A stretch of DNA of 64,000 bases from Allium sativum (Eukaryota; Streptophyta; Magnoliopsida; Asparagales; Amaryllidaceae). The stretch's first letter is position 1. The number at the start of each line of letters is the position of its first letter. Location of the stretch: contig CM060925.1 of NCBI GenBank assembly GCA_030737875.1, positions 480,437,514-480,501,513 on the forward strand. Reading direction: 5' to 3'. The notes beneath the pieces are model-generated. The model was not told the DNA's origin, made no database searches, and was given only the letters and a program-made list of their open reading frames with translations. Both the position numbers and the translations under genes were made by a program. Positions 33,211 to 46,156 of this stretch are shown here, piece by piece.

Positions 33211-34839
33211 TCGAACAAACAATGCTAGAATAATGTAAATAACGTACATGAAATTCACCTAAATCGCCTTTAAGATGGACCCAAATGAAAACATACACCG
33301 TCACTATTGTCAAATAGGCTTTCTAGACTTGTTAGTTAGATGATCAGACTGTTTCACTATGTAAAATCCAACAACTGTGTTATAATATAGGAAGTAAGAA
33401 TAACAATATTTCGATTGTAAGCAGCAAATTCTGGGGAAATAAAACAAAATACCAACAAAATTTAATGCCAAAAATTTGATAGTACCAAAAGAAGATAATA
33501 AAAACTGATTTTTTAACATGCACAGCTTAGACATCATTTCGGAGAATTTAAATTAACCCCTCGAAGAAGCTTTTAATTAGTACGCTAAAATTAAAAGTAC
33601 AAAATCCAACTTATAAATCAGTTTAACAAATGCAGACATAAACCTTTGAATCAAATTAGTAAAAAGGCAGTAGAGTAATTCAAGCATCAAATTTTAGGGA
33701 AAATAATAGTGAAATGCAGAGAAAGCTGAGGAACCAACAACTATCTATAAACGTTATGCAAATTAGCCATTTAAGCTATACTTTAATAAAAAGGAGGTAA
33801 GCCTATTCAAAAGGCAAATTTACAGTCACTATTCAAATTAGCCATTTAAGCTTGTGCATCGCATCACCAATTTACAGTCATTTGTAATTTTGTATATTAC
33901 TTATTGTGTTGGTAGCATAAAGTTACATTTTAGTAAAGCTATTTATTCTCATACCCACTTATATTTTAATAACAAATGTTATAGCATGCGTTGGTTAATT
34001 TGTTTACCCAAATTGCCAGTTAAATTGCCTAAACTGTAAATTTCACAGCTGTAATCAATTTGCATTGGTGATAGTACTTGAAAGGTAGTGTTTGAATGGA
34101 TCTAGAAACATATATCATTTGACATGTACTTTAAGAGCTCTGTTATTAACCATAGCAAAGTGGATACTCAAAATTTGGATGCTAATTAAAGGACCCTGAG
34201 AAAATTTATGTCATGCGGTTACTATTCCTGGATATATTTTAGAAATAACCACAAAACATGGCCTGACAATTCAGCAAAAAATTGTGTCAAAAGTTGAAAC
34301 AATAAATGTGCAAACACTTAGAGATGCATAAAATAATCATATTTCTAAATATTTCAATTAGCAAATTCACAAAAGAAGCCATGTAAAGATTCACTCCTCA
34401 GAATAAGTGAAAATTTTAATATCAGAGATTTGGTTAAACTGCGTTTTGTGGAATAAACAATATTCTCTCAGTTGACAAATTGCTATAATCTACCACATAC
34501 AACTTTTTTATGTAATAATATTCAACCAAATTTGATTTTCATCTTTGCTTATCATCATACTGTAAATAAAAAAATAAGATATAAATATGAATGAAATCAC
34601 ATAACTTATTACATTACCACATAAGCACTTCTTTTATAAAAAAAAGTAAATTTTGTAGTTCGTAATTCAGTATTTGGTTCAACGTGATAGGGTAAATGAT
34701 TGAATAAAGAAAACTTCTGAAACGAATGAAACATTGAATCATGGAAAAAAAGAATCAGGGTTCTATAAAGCACGGAGAAATGAATTGGGATTTTGTACAT
34801 GATACGATATGCGAATAAAATACACATACGATAATAGGA

Positions 34840-35205
34840 TTATACTTGTAACGATGTGATGCCCAGCCAACCGTGGAGAAAGTCCAGCGGAAGCAACGAA
34901 TTTGATAGGGTAAGGGTTTGTCGATTTGAGGTGAAAGGGGAAGAGAAGCCGTAAGCAGACGCTGAATTCAAGGCAAGATGACGGTCAACAGCCATGCGGT
35001 GGAGTATTGGAGGAAGAATACCGGTGATTCTTTGGGTAGAGCGATGGCCACGGGGTAAGCACGGCTGCTGATTTAGGCGAATTTTTAGGGCAGGAGACTG
35101 GGGAAGGGTGAGAGAAATACGGAGAAATTTACGTATATATCTGCGAGATGGTTCAGTTGTAATTAAGAAGCGAAATTTTGAAAGCTTGTGACCGCTCCAT
35201 TCCAA
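34840..35205 (-). other. Unrecognised 121-codon frame in a GC-richer block
   Basis: The block from 34850 to 35200 has clearly more G and C than its surroundings. The minus-strand frame starts MEWSGHKLSKFRFLITTEP and has no domain I know. It is basic and Ser/Leu-rich without a signal peptide. It could be a fragment of a host 5' exon or an old transposon leader. I do not claim it is a gene. Confidence 0.15.
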
Positions 35206-35911
35206 ACTCAGTAATTATAATATAGTATAGATAAGAATGACTTATTTAAGCTTTTAAAATCATTATTCAAATATATGAAATTAGTTGAATATTCACAATC
35301 AAAACAGTAAAACTCCGAGCTGTTGCAAGAATGCAAATTGATACCAAATTATAATTGTAAGCTAGTGTGAAATTTTGATAATCATTTTGAGGGAAAAACA
35401 CATTTATACCAACACAACAATTTGGAGTTACGCATAAAACAATAACGCAAGTACAATTATACTGATACAACAATTTTAAACTACAAATACAATGTGATAT
35501 AATTGTATTTACTCAAACACAAATTACTATTGAAATACAGATGGTCATTTCATTTGGACGCTTTGCATGACCATGCAATATATCATTAATTTAGTCAACT
35601 TCTTTATACACTGAAGTGTGAATTTGGTCTATTGAAGCAATTTATTATAGATATAAACTACCTCATAACTATGCTGCTATACAAAGGTTACTTGTAAAAA
35701 CTAAGATTAAAGTGGAAACGTGGAGTTAAGTATGTAGCATGAAGATAAAAAAAAACATAAGATATTGAGTGAATCGCTAATGTTGCCTACTTCCATGTGA
35801 AGTTCTCTTCAACTACCAGATATTACTAGAGAATATTAATAAAACTAGAAACATTTAAGACTGGTAAACCTATGTAATCTTACAAACTTTTGTGTGTATA
35901 TATAAGTCTTG

Positions 35912-35916
35912 CATGT
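35912..35916. repeat. Target-site duplication CATGT (left)
   Basis: CATGT precedes the LTR start TGTTAGAGATT; the partner is at 37558-37562. Confidence 0.9.
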
Positions 35917-36196
35917 TGTTAGAGATTCAAATTCAAATTCATATTCTTATTATTCATTGCATTAATTAGGAGTTATTTTGGATTGTATTAATTGTATTAA
36001 TTGTATTAATAATTGTATTAATGATATAGATTCAAATTCGAATGCTCTAGAATAATGCTTTAGAATATTCTATTCTAGAATGCTCTTTCCCATCTATAAA
36101 TATGTAATCATGTAATGTACAACAAGAAATACCAGAAATGACAATTCTATTCTCTGTTTTCACATGATAATGATAATTTTATTCTCAGTTTTCACA
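35917..36196 (+). repeat. 5' LTR of the small copia element
   Basis: TATAAATA box at 36095-36102, with CTAGAAT / ATTCTAG inverted repeats just upstream. It has one more ATTGTATTA unit than the 3' LTR. Confidence 0.92.
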
Positions 36197-36208
36197 TGGT
36201 ATCAGAGC
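36197..36208 (+). promoter_or_regulatory. Primer-binding site, initiator tRNA-Met
   Basis: TGGTATCAGAGC immediately after the LTR, complementary to the 3' end of plant initiator tRNA-Met. Confidence 0.95.
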
Positions 36209-36339
36209 AAGGTTAAATAAACTACGCTCTTGTCTTCGTCAATCTCTTATCATGGCTAATGAAAACAATCATCTGACTACTTAAGAGTACAGCAAGTTGC
36301 TTGCTCTCTTGGCCAAAGATGACAATTCTCTCTTGTATG

Positions 36340-36740
36340 TCTTCTTGTTGGATTATAGATTCAGGTGCATCAAATCATATATGCACATCATTTTCAATTT
36401 TTTCTTCATATGTTCCATTGCAAGAACATAGGTCTGTTCAATTACCTGATGGCACTTTTACATCAGTGACTCACATTGGGACTGTTAAACATTCAAAATC
36501 TCTTATTCTCAAAGATGTTTTTTTTCATCCCATCATTCAAATTATTATCTGTCTCACAATTAACAAAACAACTTAATTGTGAAGTAATTTTTTTTCTAAA
36601 TCTCAATGTCGTTTTTCAAGACCTGTTAACGAACAAGACGATTGGTCGGGGTAGAGTTCATCATGGTCTTTACTACTTGGAGGATATTTCTCATCTGAAT
36701 TCAGTTTTTTCATTTCAGCATTCAGATAACTGTTTCTATC
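36340..36740 (+). pseudogene. Copia protease / GAG-pre-integrase fragment
   Basis: CWIIDSGASNHICTS is the protease active site (DSGA), followed by VQLPDGTFTSVTHIGTVK and SLILKDVFFHP. A frame change leads to LLSVSQLTKQLNCEVIFF and GRGRVHHGLYYLED of the pre-integrase region. Upstream, 36251-36340 has ATGGCTAATGAAAAC, a stop, and no clear gag. Confidence 0.8.
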
Positions 36741-37012
36741 AGAGCTGATCCTTATGCTATCCATCACTCTGATAGTCCCTCTACTGTTCTTGTCACACCT
36801 CTCTTAACTGGTGATAATTATGGCTCTTGGAGTCGTGCCATTACAATGGCGTTACGAGCCAAGAGCAAATTTGGTTTTGTCGACAGTTCCTTACCGATCC
36901 CAACGGTGGAAATCGACATTGTCAATTGGCGCCGCTGCAACGATCTTGTTGGCAGCTGGATACTCAATTCCGTATCTTCGGAAATTATCTCAAAGGTTCT
37001 ATTGGTAAAGGT
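36741..37012 (+). pseudogene. Copia gag N-terminal fragment, misplaced
   Basis: ADPYAIHHSDSPSTVLVTPL followed by DNYGSWSRAITMALRAKSK is the N-terminus of a copia Gag, which belongs before protease but lies after it here. Continues to WILNSVSSEIISKV. Confidence 0.8.
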
Positions 37013-37039
37013 TTATTCCTATCGGCAACGTTTTTTTTT

Positions 37040-37279
37040 CTGGTCGGTTTTGCTGATTCTGACTGGGCAAGTTGCCCCGTCACTCGTCGTTCTACTACCG
37101 GTTATTTTACAATGCTTAGTCCCATCTCCTGGAAATCAAAGAAACAACCAATTGTTTCCTATATTCGTTCTTGCGACCAACTAGCGGATATTTTCACAAA
37201 ACCTCTAGGTGCTGATAATTTCAAACTATTGCTTAGCAAGTTGGGCGTGATCGACATTTCTCTCCCGGCTCCAACTTGA
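37040..37279 (+). pseudogene. Copia RNase H and pol C-terminus fragment
   Basis: GFADSDWASCPVTRRSTTGY and ISWKSKKQPIVS are RNase H. The frame then jumps to RSCDQLADIFTKPLGADNFK, skipping the central catalytic part, and ends at TGA just before the polypurine tract. Confidence 0.85.
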
Positions 37280-37286
37280 CGGGGGG

Positions 37287-37557
37287 TGTTAGAGATTCAA
37301 ATTCAAATTCATATTCCTATTATTCATTGCATTAATTAGGAGTCATTTTGGATTGTATTAATTGTATTAATAATTGTATTAATGGTATAGATTCAAATTC
37401 GAATGCTCTAGAATAATGCTTTAGAATATTCTATTCTAGAATGCTCTTTCCCATCTATAAATATGTAATTATGTAATGTACAACAAGAAATACAAGAAAT
37501 GACAATTCTATTCTCTGTTTTCACATGATAATGATAATTCTATTCTCAGTTTTCACA
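37287..37557 (+). repeat. 3' LTR of the small copia element
   Basis: TGTTAGAGATTC...GTTTTCACA, followed by the CATGT duplication at 37558-37562 and preceded by GACGGGGGG. Confidence 0.92.
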
Positions 37558-37562
37558 CATGT

Positions 37563-38161
37563 TCCAACGCCTTTGAAATATTTATAGCAACTCCTGTGGA
37601 CGATGGAAAGTTGAAAAAGAGCTATATAACTAATGGAAAAATTGCCTGATTGTTAATCTGACGACAAAAGCGGATGGACATTAGTTGTAAAGGTGTAAGA
37701 AGATGCATAGCTGGTGAAAAATATGCTCATTGCACATCTACACTAGGCGTGAGCTACACATTTAATGTGCAGGTTTCACAATTAATGTCGATGTTATACC
37801 ATCGGCTCAGCTGCCCATCTATAGTGCTTTAGATATGTGGATGTATAGTTTATCGCTATACTTAAGTGCTTACATGGTAAAGTTTGTTAAGATAATCAAC
37901 CAGCTATCGACGATATGAGACAGGTTATGACTCTTATTAAGGATGATGTTGGAAAGGCGATGCATGATCAGATGCGAGGTGATTGAGAGGGTTACCTGAG
38001 GCCGGTCGTAAGCATTTGCATTGAAGACGGACCAAGGATTGGGCATGCATAAGACAATCTTGTTTGATGTGCGCTCTACTAGGGTAGACTTAGGGGGACA
38101 ACGACCATCAACTTGTCTGATATTGGATCAATATGCTGATTTTGAAAGTAGGTTGACATAG
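37563..38161. other. Spacer, nothing recognised
   Basis: Mixed composition, no open frame of note, no match noticed elsewhere in the window. Confidence 0.5.
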
Positions 38162-38884
38162 TGTAACAACCAGCATTTTGACTATTCATGCCGACAATAA
38201 TCCTCACATGCTCATATCAGACTAGAATATTTTCATATTTGTCAAATCAATCCATGTGACAATACGAGTGTCACAACATCAGAGATGCTTACGATAATTC
38301 ACATCTCCCATCCATTGTGTTCATGAGTGTAGTAACTTAAGAGATGTTACGGGAATTTCCATCTCCTTAGGATTTGTTAAACTAGATACTATATAATACA
38401 ATATGCTATATATGATAGTGTCCATCAGTAAAATAAAATATCAATATAGCGTAAGCGGGATTACCATTATTACCCTTATACCGATTATATATTGTATAGT
38501 CTGTACAGTACTGTAAGCCCCTCGGAATCGGTGGGATGCACAGGGAGCACTCCATTGGTACAGTACAAAACAAACTCGTAGTTGGGTCGTATATGGCATC
38601 CGACAAGGCACAACGAGGAATGCCAGGGTGGGTACACAATTTGTAAAGCCGGACTGGTGGTAATACATAGCAGCTACTACGGCCCACCTCGAGACATACT
38701 CCCGTAATAAAAATCGAAGGGTGGCCACCAATCACATCACAAAAGTAATAGAAGTGTATCGATGAAGTATGCTTGATAGGAGGAATGTCCTCACTTGATC
38801 TCGGCATAGCTCCTGTTTTAGTTACATCAAGCCAACTCACGGGAGTCAGGTTTACGTTAGTACCTCATATCAGAATTGTCCGCC
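38162..38884 (-). repeat. Older long-LTR arm, left piece
   Basis: Starts TGTAACAACC, like an LTR end. From about 38460 it matches the reverse complement of 62130-62430, sharing CACCAATCA-ATCACAAA-GTAATAGA and the block TCCTATTTTAGT-like near 38812. It is interrupted at 38889 by the giant-LTR element and resumes at 51945. Confidence 0.6.
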
Positions 38885-38889
38885 AAACC
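38885..38889. repeat. Target-site duplication AAACC (left)
   Basis: AAACC before TGTAGTGACCCG; the partner is at 51940-51944. Confidence 0.95.
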
Positions 38890-41800
38890 TGTAGTGACCC
38901 GAAATTCCGGTACAATTTGAGCTGACCAAATAACACAAGTCCAACCCCAATTACACTGGAAAATCAGAAAACTAATAGAAAGAAAATAGAGGGTGAGGAA
39001 AGATAAGATAGAAACTTAGAATAGAAGAAGAAGAAGAACAACATCAGAGTAACACGAACCTCACAGCGGAATGAATAACATATAATATATAACATAACTT
39101 TGAAATATAAATCTGTACTTGCATATACATATCATTTCAAAGTACAACACTTACAACACAGCGGAAATAAACAATAGTTATATGATCCTAAAGCCTCCAG
39201 CTCCAAGCTCTCCAAGTATATCTGTAAAATCCTGACTACTTGACTGCCCATACAAAATTAGGCACCCAAGAGTTTAGGGAAGACAAAACAAAATAAACTC
39301 TGGGTCAGTCATGGGACTGGTATGAGTAAAACATTTTAAAACAGTTTGAGCCATTTAAACGATATATCATAAGACCACGCCGTATAACGGAATGGGTTTT
39401 TCCCTTACGAGAATCCAAAATATTTTTATATCAAAAACCTTTTGATATTATAATAATGTCTATCAACCACAATATAATAATCATCTAGCAGAAACGCTTT
39501 CATCTCACGTTCTACATATATTGTATACAATCAAAACTGCAAGCACGTATTGGGTAATGGATTTCCAACTATGACAAGGTATGGAACCACCTTTCGCTAG
39601 TGTACCTCTAGAGAGGAATAAACTGGGTTCAACAAGAACATCTTGCAACCCGGCCACATATGACCGACCACTCATTTCGCTTGACTGTATCGAATGTATA
39701 TCACCAACGGTTGGGATCAGCAACCGTTTCTCGAATGGGACAGCATCAACAATAGATTTTTTTTAGGTGTAAATGAAACTCTAGATCAGGTGATTATACA
39801 CCCTAATAGGTGCGACCTACATAGCCACGCTGCCTGCTCGATTTTTGTCATTTCCCGGTTGTGAGGCTAGAAGCTACGCTTTATCATCACATCAGATTCA
39901 CTTCGAATGCCACATTGTCAGATCCATTGAAAATCACTAATTGACGTCTACAACAGTACATTACGTGTTAGCTAAAGAAGTTTCCTTCTCCGCTTCCACT
40001 CTTGGTACGGTTGAAGAAATCAATGTACGTGACCTTTCTGTAAATACTCTGTCAGACATTCATCCATACAAGTCATCCAGGAACAGGATGAACCGAAGGC
40101 ACTATTCAGTACATCCATCTTAGGCACTGTTATCTAAGACTTATACAATAGCCCTTGCTTTTTACTCCATCTTCAGTTATCTTTGGCATATATGATTCGC
40201 AACGCTTATGCCAATACAGAGTGGTTCTTTGGATAATAATCCAACCGGTCTCTCCATATTAGCAGCGTTAAAATGGTCAAAAATTCGATAGTCTGTGATT
40301 TAACCATCAAAGAAAAACAGGTGTGCAAACAACGATATTATTTCCAGGAGAAAATTATATCGATCAATCATCATTCAACCTTTATCTCTTTATTTCATTA
40401 GTTTACTTATCTCCTGTTTCCATATATTCTAAATTCTTATTTTCTATTATCAGAAAACATTTCTGGTTCTCATTTGGAAAACATTTCCAAAACTTCTTAA
40501 TTAGGATTTAAACAGATGTTTAAAACTATATTGCGATGACGACTCAAACCATTATACTAAATTACTAAATCCACTTAACCACTTCACACTCGAACTGTAA
40601 CCATTTCTTAATTAAAAACGCAGTCAATCAAGTTGGGGTATAACTACTTCCAGACCTTAACCGAACCACCTTTCAAATCTCGAAATAGATAAGATTCACC
40701 TTTTTAACTCTTTAACACTTCCTTACGAACCCTCGGATTCTATTTACGAACCCCCTTCTTTTACAAGTTTACGTGATTATAACAATGGTGTTATAATCTC
40801 CTGCATCCGAAATATATTATCTTTAATATGACTTTTATTTCCTAATATGAATAATATAACGACAACTAATTTATTTACTCCTATTCGGTTAACTCTAATC
40901 TATAACTCTTATTTGAATAACTCCAACCTAATAACTCTTACTGGATTAACTCTTATTCGAATAACTTATTCGAATAACTTATATTCGATTTGCTTACTTT
41001 CGAATACTTATTCGATTTGCTTACTTTCGAATACTTATATTCGATTAATCTCTTTCTTCGAATAAATCTTATTCGATTTAACTCCTGTCGAATAACTAGA
41101 TTCGATCAACTCACTTCGAATATTTCTGATTCGATTATCTCACTTCGAATATCTACTATTTGATTTACTTCTTCGAATAACTCAATTCAATTAACTCATT
41201 TCGACTCTATTTGAATAAACTAAATTCGATTAACTCCATTTGAATAACTCCAACCTAATAACTCTTACTGGATTAACTCTAACTGTTTAACTTTAATTGG
41301 TTAACTCTAACTGGTTTAACTCTACGGTTTAACCTAACTGGTTAACCCTAATAGTTTTACTTTAACTGGTTACCCCTAATGGTTTTACTTTAACTGGTTA
41401 CCCCTAATGGTTTTACTCTAAATGGTTAACCCTAATGGTTTTACTTTAACTGGTTACCCCTAATGGTTTTACTCTAACTGGTTAACCCTAATGGTTTTAC
41501 TTTAAATGGATAACCCTAACTGATTAACTCTTTGTCCTTATTCAGTTTCAAACATCGATGTTGAAATTGATTCTTACTTCTTTATATAAGTCCTGACTTA
41601 TATATCCTATTTATCCAAAAGATAAATATTTAACTTAATTTATAAATATCATTTATAAATCAATCTGCTCCTTTTAACTGTTTACTTCTTCATATATAAG
41701 TTCAGACTTATATATATATGTATATATATATATATCTATTTATCCAAGGATAAATATTTTCTTTATAATCTACTGTTTTTCTAAACAAATATTTCCTTTA

Positions 41801-44698
41801 TAACCCTATTTGTTTTCTTGAACAAATATTTCCCTTTTTATTGTATTTGCAAATAGTTTGCAAATATTCCCTTTATAATCTCTTATTTATTCCTTAATAA
41901 ATATCTTCTTTGATGACTTGTTCTAAGTGTTTCCTTTATTACCTTATTTATTTATTCTAAGTATTTCCTCTAAAAATATCTTATTTAAAACTTATTCGAT
42001 TTCCAAAGTCAATATCCTTGTTTAACTCCTCAATTCCTAAGTTAATATCCTTGTTTAACTTATTCAATTCCTAAGTTAATATCCTTGTTTAACTTATTAA
42101 ATTTCTAAGCTAATATCTCTTTATCTTAACCTATTACTTTAACAAATAAATAATCCATTAATCGAATTTTATTTATTTAACAAATAAATATCTCATTATC
42201 TTATCCTATTTATTTTCTAAGTAAGTAATCCACTTTATAAATATTCTATTTATAAAGATTTCCTTCAATTATAATTCCCACTTAAACGTATTTCCTATTT
42301 ATAAATATTCCATTTATAAATATTTCTATTTATAAATATTTTATTTATAAATATTCTCTTTTATAAAATCCTCTGATTTTATAAATATTCTCTTTTCAGT
42401 ATTCCCTTTGACAAATTCCCCTTTCTCCAAATCCCGGTATGTTATGGTGCTTAACATATCAAATTACGATGTCCAATATCGTCCATGCACACACAATCAA
42501 CAACAGGTTATAAACCATGTCATATATCACAATATATGAAAATAATAAAATAGTTGTTGAGGAATCCAGTTGGATTCCTCCAACCTGTTTCCCTGCATCC
42601 ACAGATGTTACACAATAAAATCAACATCACTTTCAGTTCCGTATGATTTATTCTGTTAAACAAAATCAATATAGAAATTCAACTAACTGACTAGCAGTTC
42701 AATCAAACAGTCAACACACAGTCAATCAACCAATATTTAACAGTTCTAAAAAATACAACATGAAATTATAAACTGTTCAGAGTTAGTGAGATTTACTCAC
42801 ATTGGACAATCATCGTTAATAACGATAACCATCACTTAATTCAGACGGACAATTTATTTCGCCATAAATTGTAACGAACTCGGATTCACTCCCAGTCAGA
42901 TCCATGGTGTAGCCACCATCCCCATGATCCTGTCGGATCTTGCTTCGCTGAATTTCAATATCGTATGATGAAGTTATTCAGTTTACAAGTTATTAGACAA
43001 TTTAAATTAAAATAACTTAAAAATTTATATTAAAACATGGGCTTTACTTTGTTTATACGTCCTATGCCCATCAATTAAAACCCATCTGCATCCCCCTTTC
43101 TTCCCAAAATCACCTGTCGTGGGCATTCAGGAACCGCTCATTCAAAAACATGGCCGAACTTTTCCAATCCCAAACACCTCTTCTACTTCGTTGTTCCAAG
43201 ATTTGAAATCACCATCACACTTCCCTTCCGAATCTCCACCTCACCGTCACTGTTTGAAACAGTTCGCACTCACCCTGGAGGTTCCGTCCTCTCCATCGTC
43301 GCACACAGTATCGACACTTTTATTCACCGTTTCCACCAAAAATCACAACGTCCTCTCCATTCAATCCCCTAAATCTGAAAACGCAATCGACTTCATGAAT
43401 TAAAGCTTCATCTTCCCAATTTTTAGAACCCTAGTTCGACTGTTACAACGTCGAAGCCTGACTACCCCCATCGCAACAAATTTAGACCATTCCAGCGTGA
43501 AGAGCATAGCCGAATAGACTTCCAGAATCAAGTATAGGAATTATAGAATTTTCTTTGAATTTGTTTGGATTTCTCAGTACAGTGTTGGTTTAAGAAAACC
43601 CAAAAAGGAAATGCTGAACGCTTTCGTTATTTATAGGGGTTGCTTCCTGGTTAAGTGGTAGGTAGTACATATGGGTTTGTAGACTGGCACGTTTCCTTTT
43701 ATTTTCCTTACATACTTTTGTGGTCCTTAGTGTAGATGGTAGGTAGCATGTATCGCTGGTGATTGTCCACATATAGCGTACGAAATAAATGGTTCAGCTT
43801 TACCGTGTATGCAGGATAGCGCAATACAAGGTCACGTTTTGATGAAGCAACTACATTATACATAAGTATACATATGTCTTGTTTTTATTTATAATTCAGC
43901 GTACCGGTTACGTAAAACTCCGTTCGTTTACAGACTGCTGTTGACAAAAATAAAAATATCGTTGTGACAAGCAATGTGCCACGAACCCAAAAATATAATA
44001 ATATCAGTAGATTAACTCATATTTTGAAACCCCAAAATAATGATATAGGGTGCACAATACTACAAATAAAAAGTTTCTTATTTAATTAATTAAAAATTAC
44101 AGTAAAATTCTAAAAATTTAATTATCACTATTTCCAAAAAGAGCCTTGTCTAAATTCAAAATCGATATTCAAATATATTTGAATAACCGTTATGGCCACG
44201 AACGCATATACCACTGTTTTTATGAATATTTGATTTGGACATAAATCAAAATCTACATGATGAAACCCAGATCTTTCTCTTCCATTAGAAAAATATACTC
44301 CACCAGCTCCACATGTTTCTTGTTACACAGAAATCCGATTTAAAACGAACCCTGTACATTTAGTTGAAGTTCGAATCGCCAATTTACGAACTGCATCGCC
44401 ATTTCGAGCTCGATTTTAATTATAATATAATTATACGTTCAAACTTCGTTTATATAATATATTCGTTATCGTCATTCAATCCAAAACTAAAATATATATA
44501 TATTTTGAATTTCCCAATTCACACCATATCGCCATTTCAGCCAATTCTGATTATTTCAGAATTTAATATATTATTTAGTTATTTATTTTAATTAAATATT
44601 CACCATTATTTAATTCAACGACCTTGAAATCCTTTTAATAACCTTTTAAATAATTAAATAAATTAATTATTATATCGCTGAAAATGCGGGTCATTACA
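38890..44698 (-). repeat. Giant LTR, 3' copy
   Basis: 5,809 bp, AT-rich, no conserved coding. Sub-blocks: TTCGAATAACT-type repeats (about 40900-41240), GGTTTTACTTTAACTGGTTA repeats (about 41280-41530), short TATTTATAAATATT repeats (42160-42370) and a less AT-rich island (42890-43480). A 95-codon plus-strand frame in that island (43119-43403) lacks an ATG and runs against the element's sense, so it is not called. Confidence 0.93.
41280..41530. repeat. Degenerate 28-bp tandem repeat in the giant LTR
   Basis: Units of the form TAATGGTTTTACTTTAACTGGTTACCCC, with variants; the second LTR has the matching array at about 48540-48780 with different unit changes. Confidence 0.8.
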
Positions 44699-44711
44699 TT
44701 CTTCCTCACTT
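44699..44711 (-). promoter_or_regulatory. Polypurine tract of the giant-LTR element
   Basis: On the minus strand AAGTGAGGAAGAA abuts the LTR start TGTAATGACCCG. Confidence 0.85.
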
Positions 44712-46142
44712 AAAATAATTTCGTCCTCAAAATTGCTAAGGTAGGAAACAAGCCCTATCGACTGGTTAGAACTTATTTGTTCACTTCTTAACTTCAGTTT
44801 CAACTGAATCAATTTAATTTCAATTAAATTATTAATTTATTCTTATCAACGAAAATTTTCAAAATCCTGAAAATTTTCTAACGCCTTAACTTTTCGAAAA
44901 ATTTCGCCAGCACCTCCTTTGTACGGCTCAATCGGTACAACTCCAACTCGTCTCTCTGGGCCATCTCCAACCCAAAAGAAAATCAAACAGCCAAGCGGCT
45001 TGCCAATTCGGCTCATCAAAATCTCAAACCCATAAATAAAATATAAACTGGTACCTTTTTGTCGGGCATATCATTATATCCCTTCCACCTGTTACCAATT
45101 CAACATATACCCAGGTCATCCCAATCAAACTCCAATCAATTTATCCTCAAAACCATATCACTCGCTTATAACCAAGCCAAATTCCATTCTTAAATCCAAC
45201 ACTTAACTTATCAATTCAACATAAGTCCAAATACCTCCCAATCCAATTTTATTTGATATTTTCTATTACAATTCAATTTCCACTTAACTGGTTTCAATTC
45301 CAGTTTTCAATTTGCTTTCACAAATTCACATTTAATTTGTTTTAAATTAAACCATCTATTTTTGGGAGTTATTAAACATCTTTGTTTTTCTCAAAAATCG
45401 AACTTCCCTTTCAAAGTTCAAAACAACTTGTTTTTCTAAGCAATTTCAAAAACAATCTCTTTGGTAGTAATCCGTCACTTTACAACTCGAAAATGAATAC
45501 TGATGATGCAGCTGTCATCATCAGAATCTATTTTCCAGCGATCGAAGTGAGTTCAATACTATAAACCATTTCTAAACATTTCCACTTTGAAATTCATTTC
45601 AAAATATAATTCACACCGCTTGTAAAACAATTTAAAATCTCCCAGGATCTTAAATTTTTCTTATATTTAATCCAAGTCCATTTACAAACACTTATCCAAT
45701 TTTCCAGAGTTTTAATTTCAATTCTGATTCAAATTCAGATTTAATTCATTTCAATTTCATATATTTCACTTATATGAATTCTGATTGGTTATATATAACT
45801 ATTTCACATTTTATAATCTTATCTGATTATAATCACAACCAATATAAATCCTTCATATCAAAATATAATTTGGGTAAAATTATTTCGTTTACCCTCTATT
45901 CAAAGCATACCATGACGGTTCATCGTATTCAAGTGTTTAGAAGCTCCCACCGATAGAGTGGATCAAACTGATCGACCAGAACACATAAACAACTCAACCA
46001 ATAAATCTCCATAATATAAAACAATTTTTATAACAATAACAAATACGTTCACTCGTATATATACACTCAACTCAATCTAGTGTATTACTAACCCCATCTC
46101 TACCGAGTCACGCCACAGAGCCAAGGTAATACTTAACCTTCT
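44712..46142 (-). other. Interior of the giant-LTR element, non-coding
   Basis: No gag, protease, RT or integrase motif in any frame. Short frames only. The part nearest the polypurine tract keeps the 3' end signature of related autonomous elements; the rest is AT-rich and not recognised. Confidence 0.8.
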
Positions 46143-46154
46143 GCTCCGATACCA
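46143..46154 (-). promoter_or_regulatory. Primer-binding site of the giant-LTR element
   Basis: TGGTATCGGAGC on the minus strand, two bases from the LTR; one mismatch to the initiator tRNA-Met complement TGGTATCAGAGC. Confidence 0.85.
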
Positions 46155-46156
46155 AC

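Larger units (their letters stand above)
29127..35911. other. Anonymous AT-rich region, no gene seen
   Basis: Short open frames only, none with a recognisable domain. Contents worth naming: a 53-bp tandem duplication (30058-30163), a GTGCTACGCAC core (30909-30919), a long (TA)n run (33154-33206) and a somewhat GC-richer block at 34840-35205 with a 121-codon minus-strand frame that I do not recognise. This is the stretch where host intergenic sequence or decayed transposons are most likely. Confidence 0.5.
35917..37557 (+). mobile_element. Small non-autonomous Ty1/copia element with shuffled interior
   Basis: 1,641 bp. LTRs of 280 and 271 bp (TGTTAGAGATTC...GTTTTCACA), a perfect TGGTATCAGAGC primer site, a GACGGGGGG polypurine tract and a CATGT duplication. 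The LTRs differ by about 6 substitutions and one 9-bp indel. The interior holds fragments of protease/pre-integrase, gag and RNase H in that order, so it cannot encode a polyprotein and must have moved with proteins from another copia element. Confidence 0.92.

Noticed and set aside
33025..33228. Frame ending in repeated Tyr-Ile
   Set aside because: It is the translation of the (TA)n microsatellite.
41280..41530. TAACCCTAA-like strings resembling telomeric repeats
   Set aside because: Units are GGTTTTACTTTAACTGGTTA variants, not runs of CCCTAAA, and they lie in the LTR at the same place in both copies.
43119..43403. Plus-strand 95-codon frame conserved in both giant LTRs (also 50352-50642)
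   Set aside because: It starts with GTG, runs against the element's sense, and its conservation only reflects that the two LTRs were identical at insertion.
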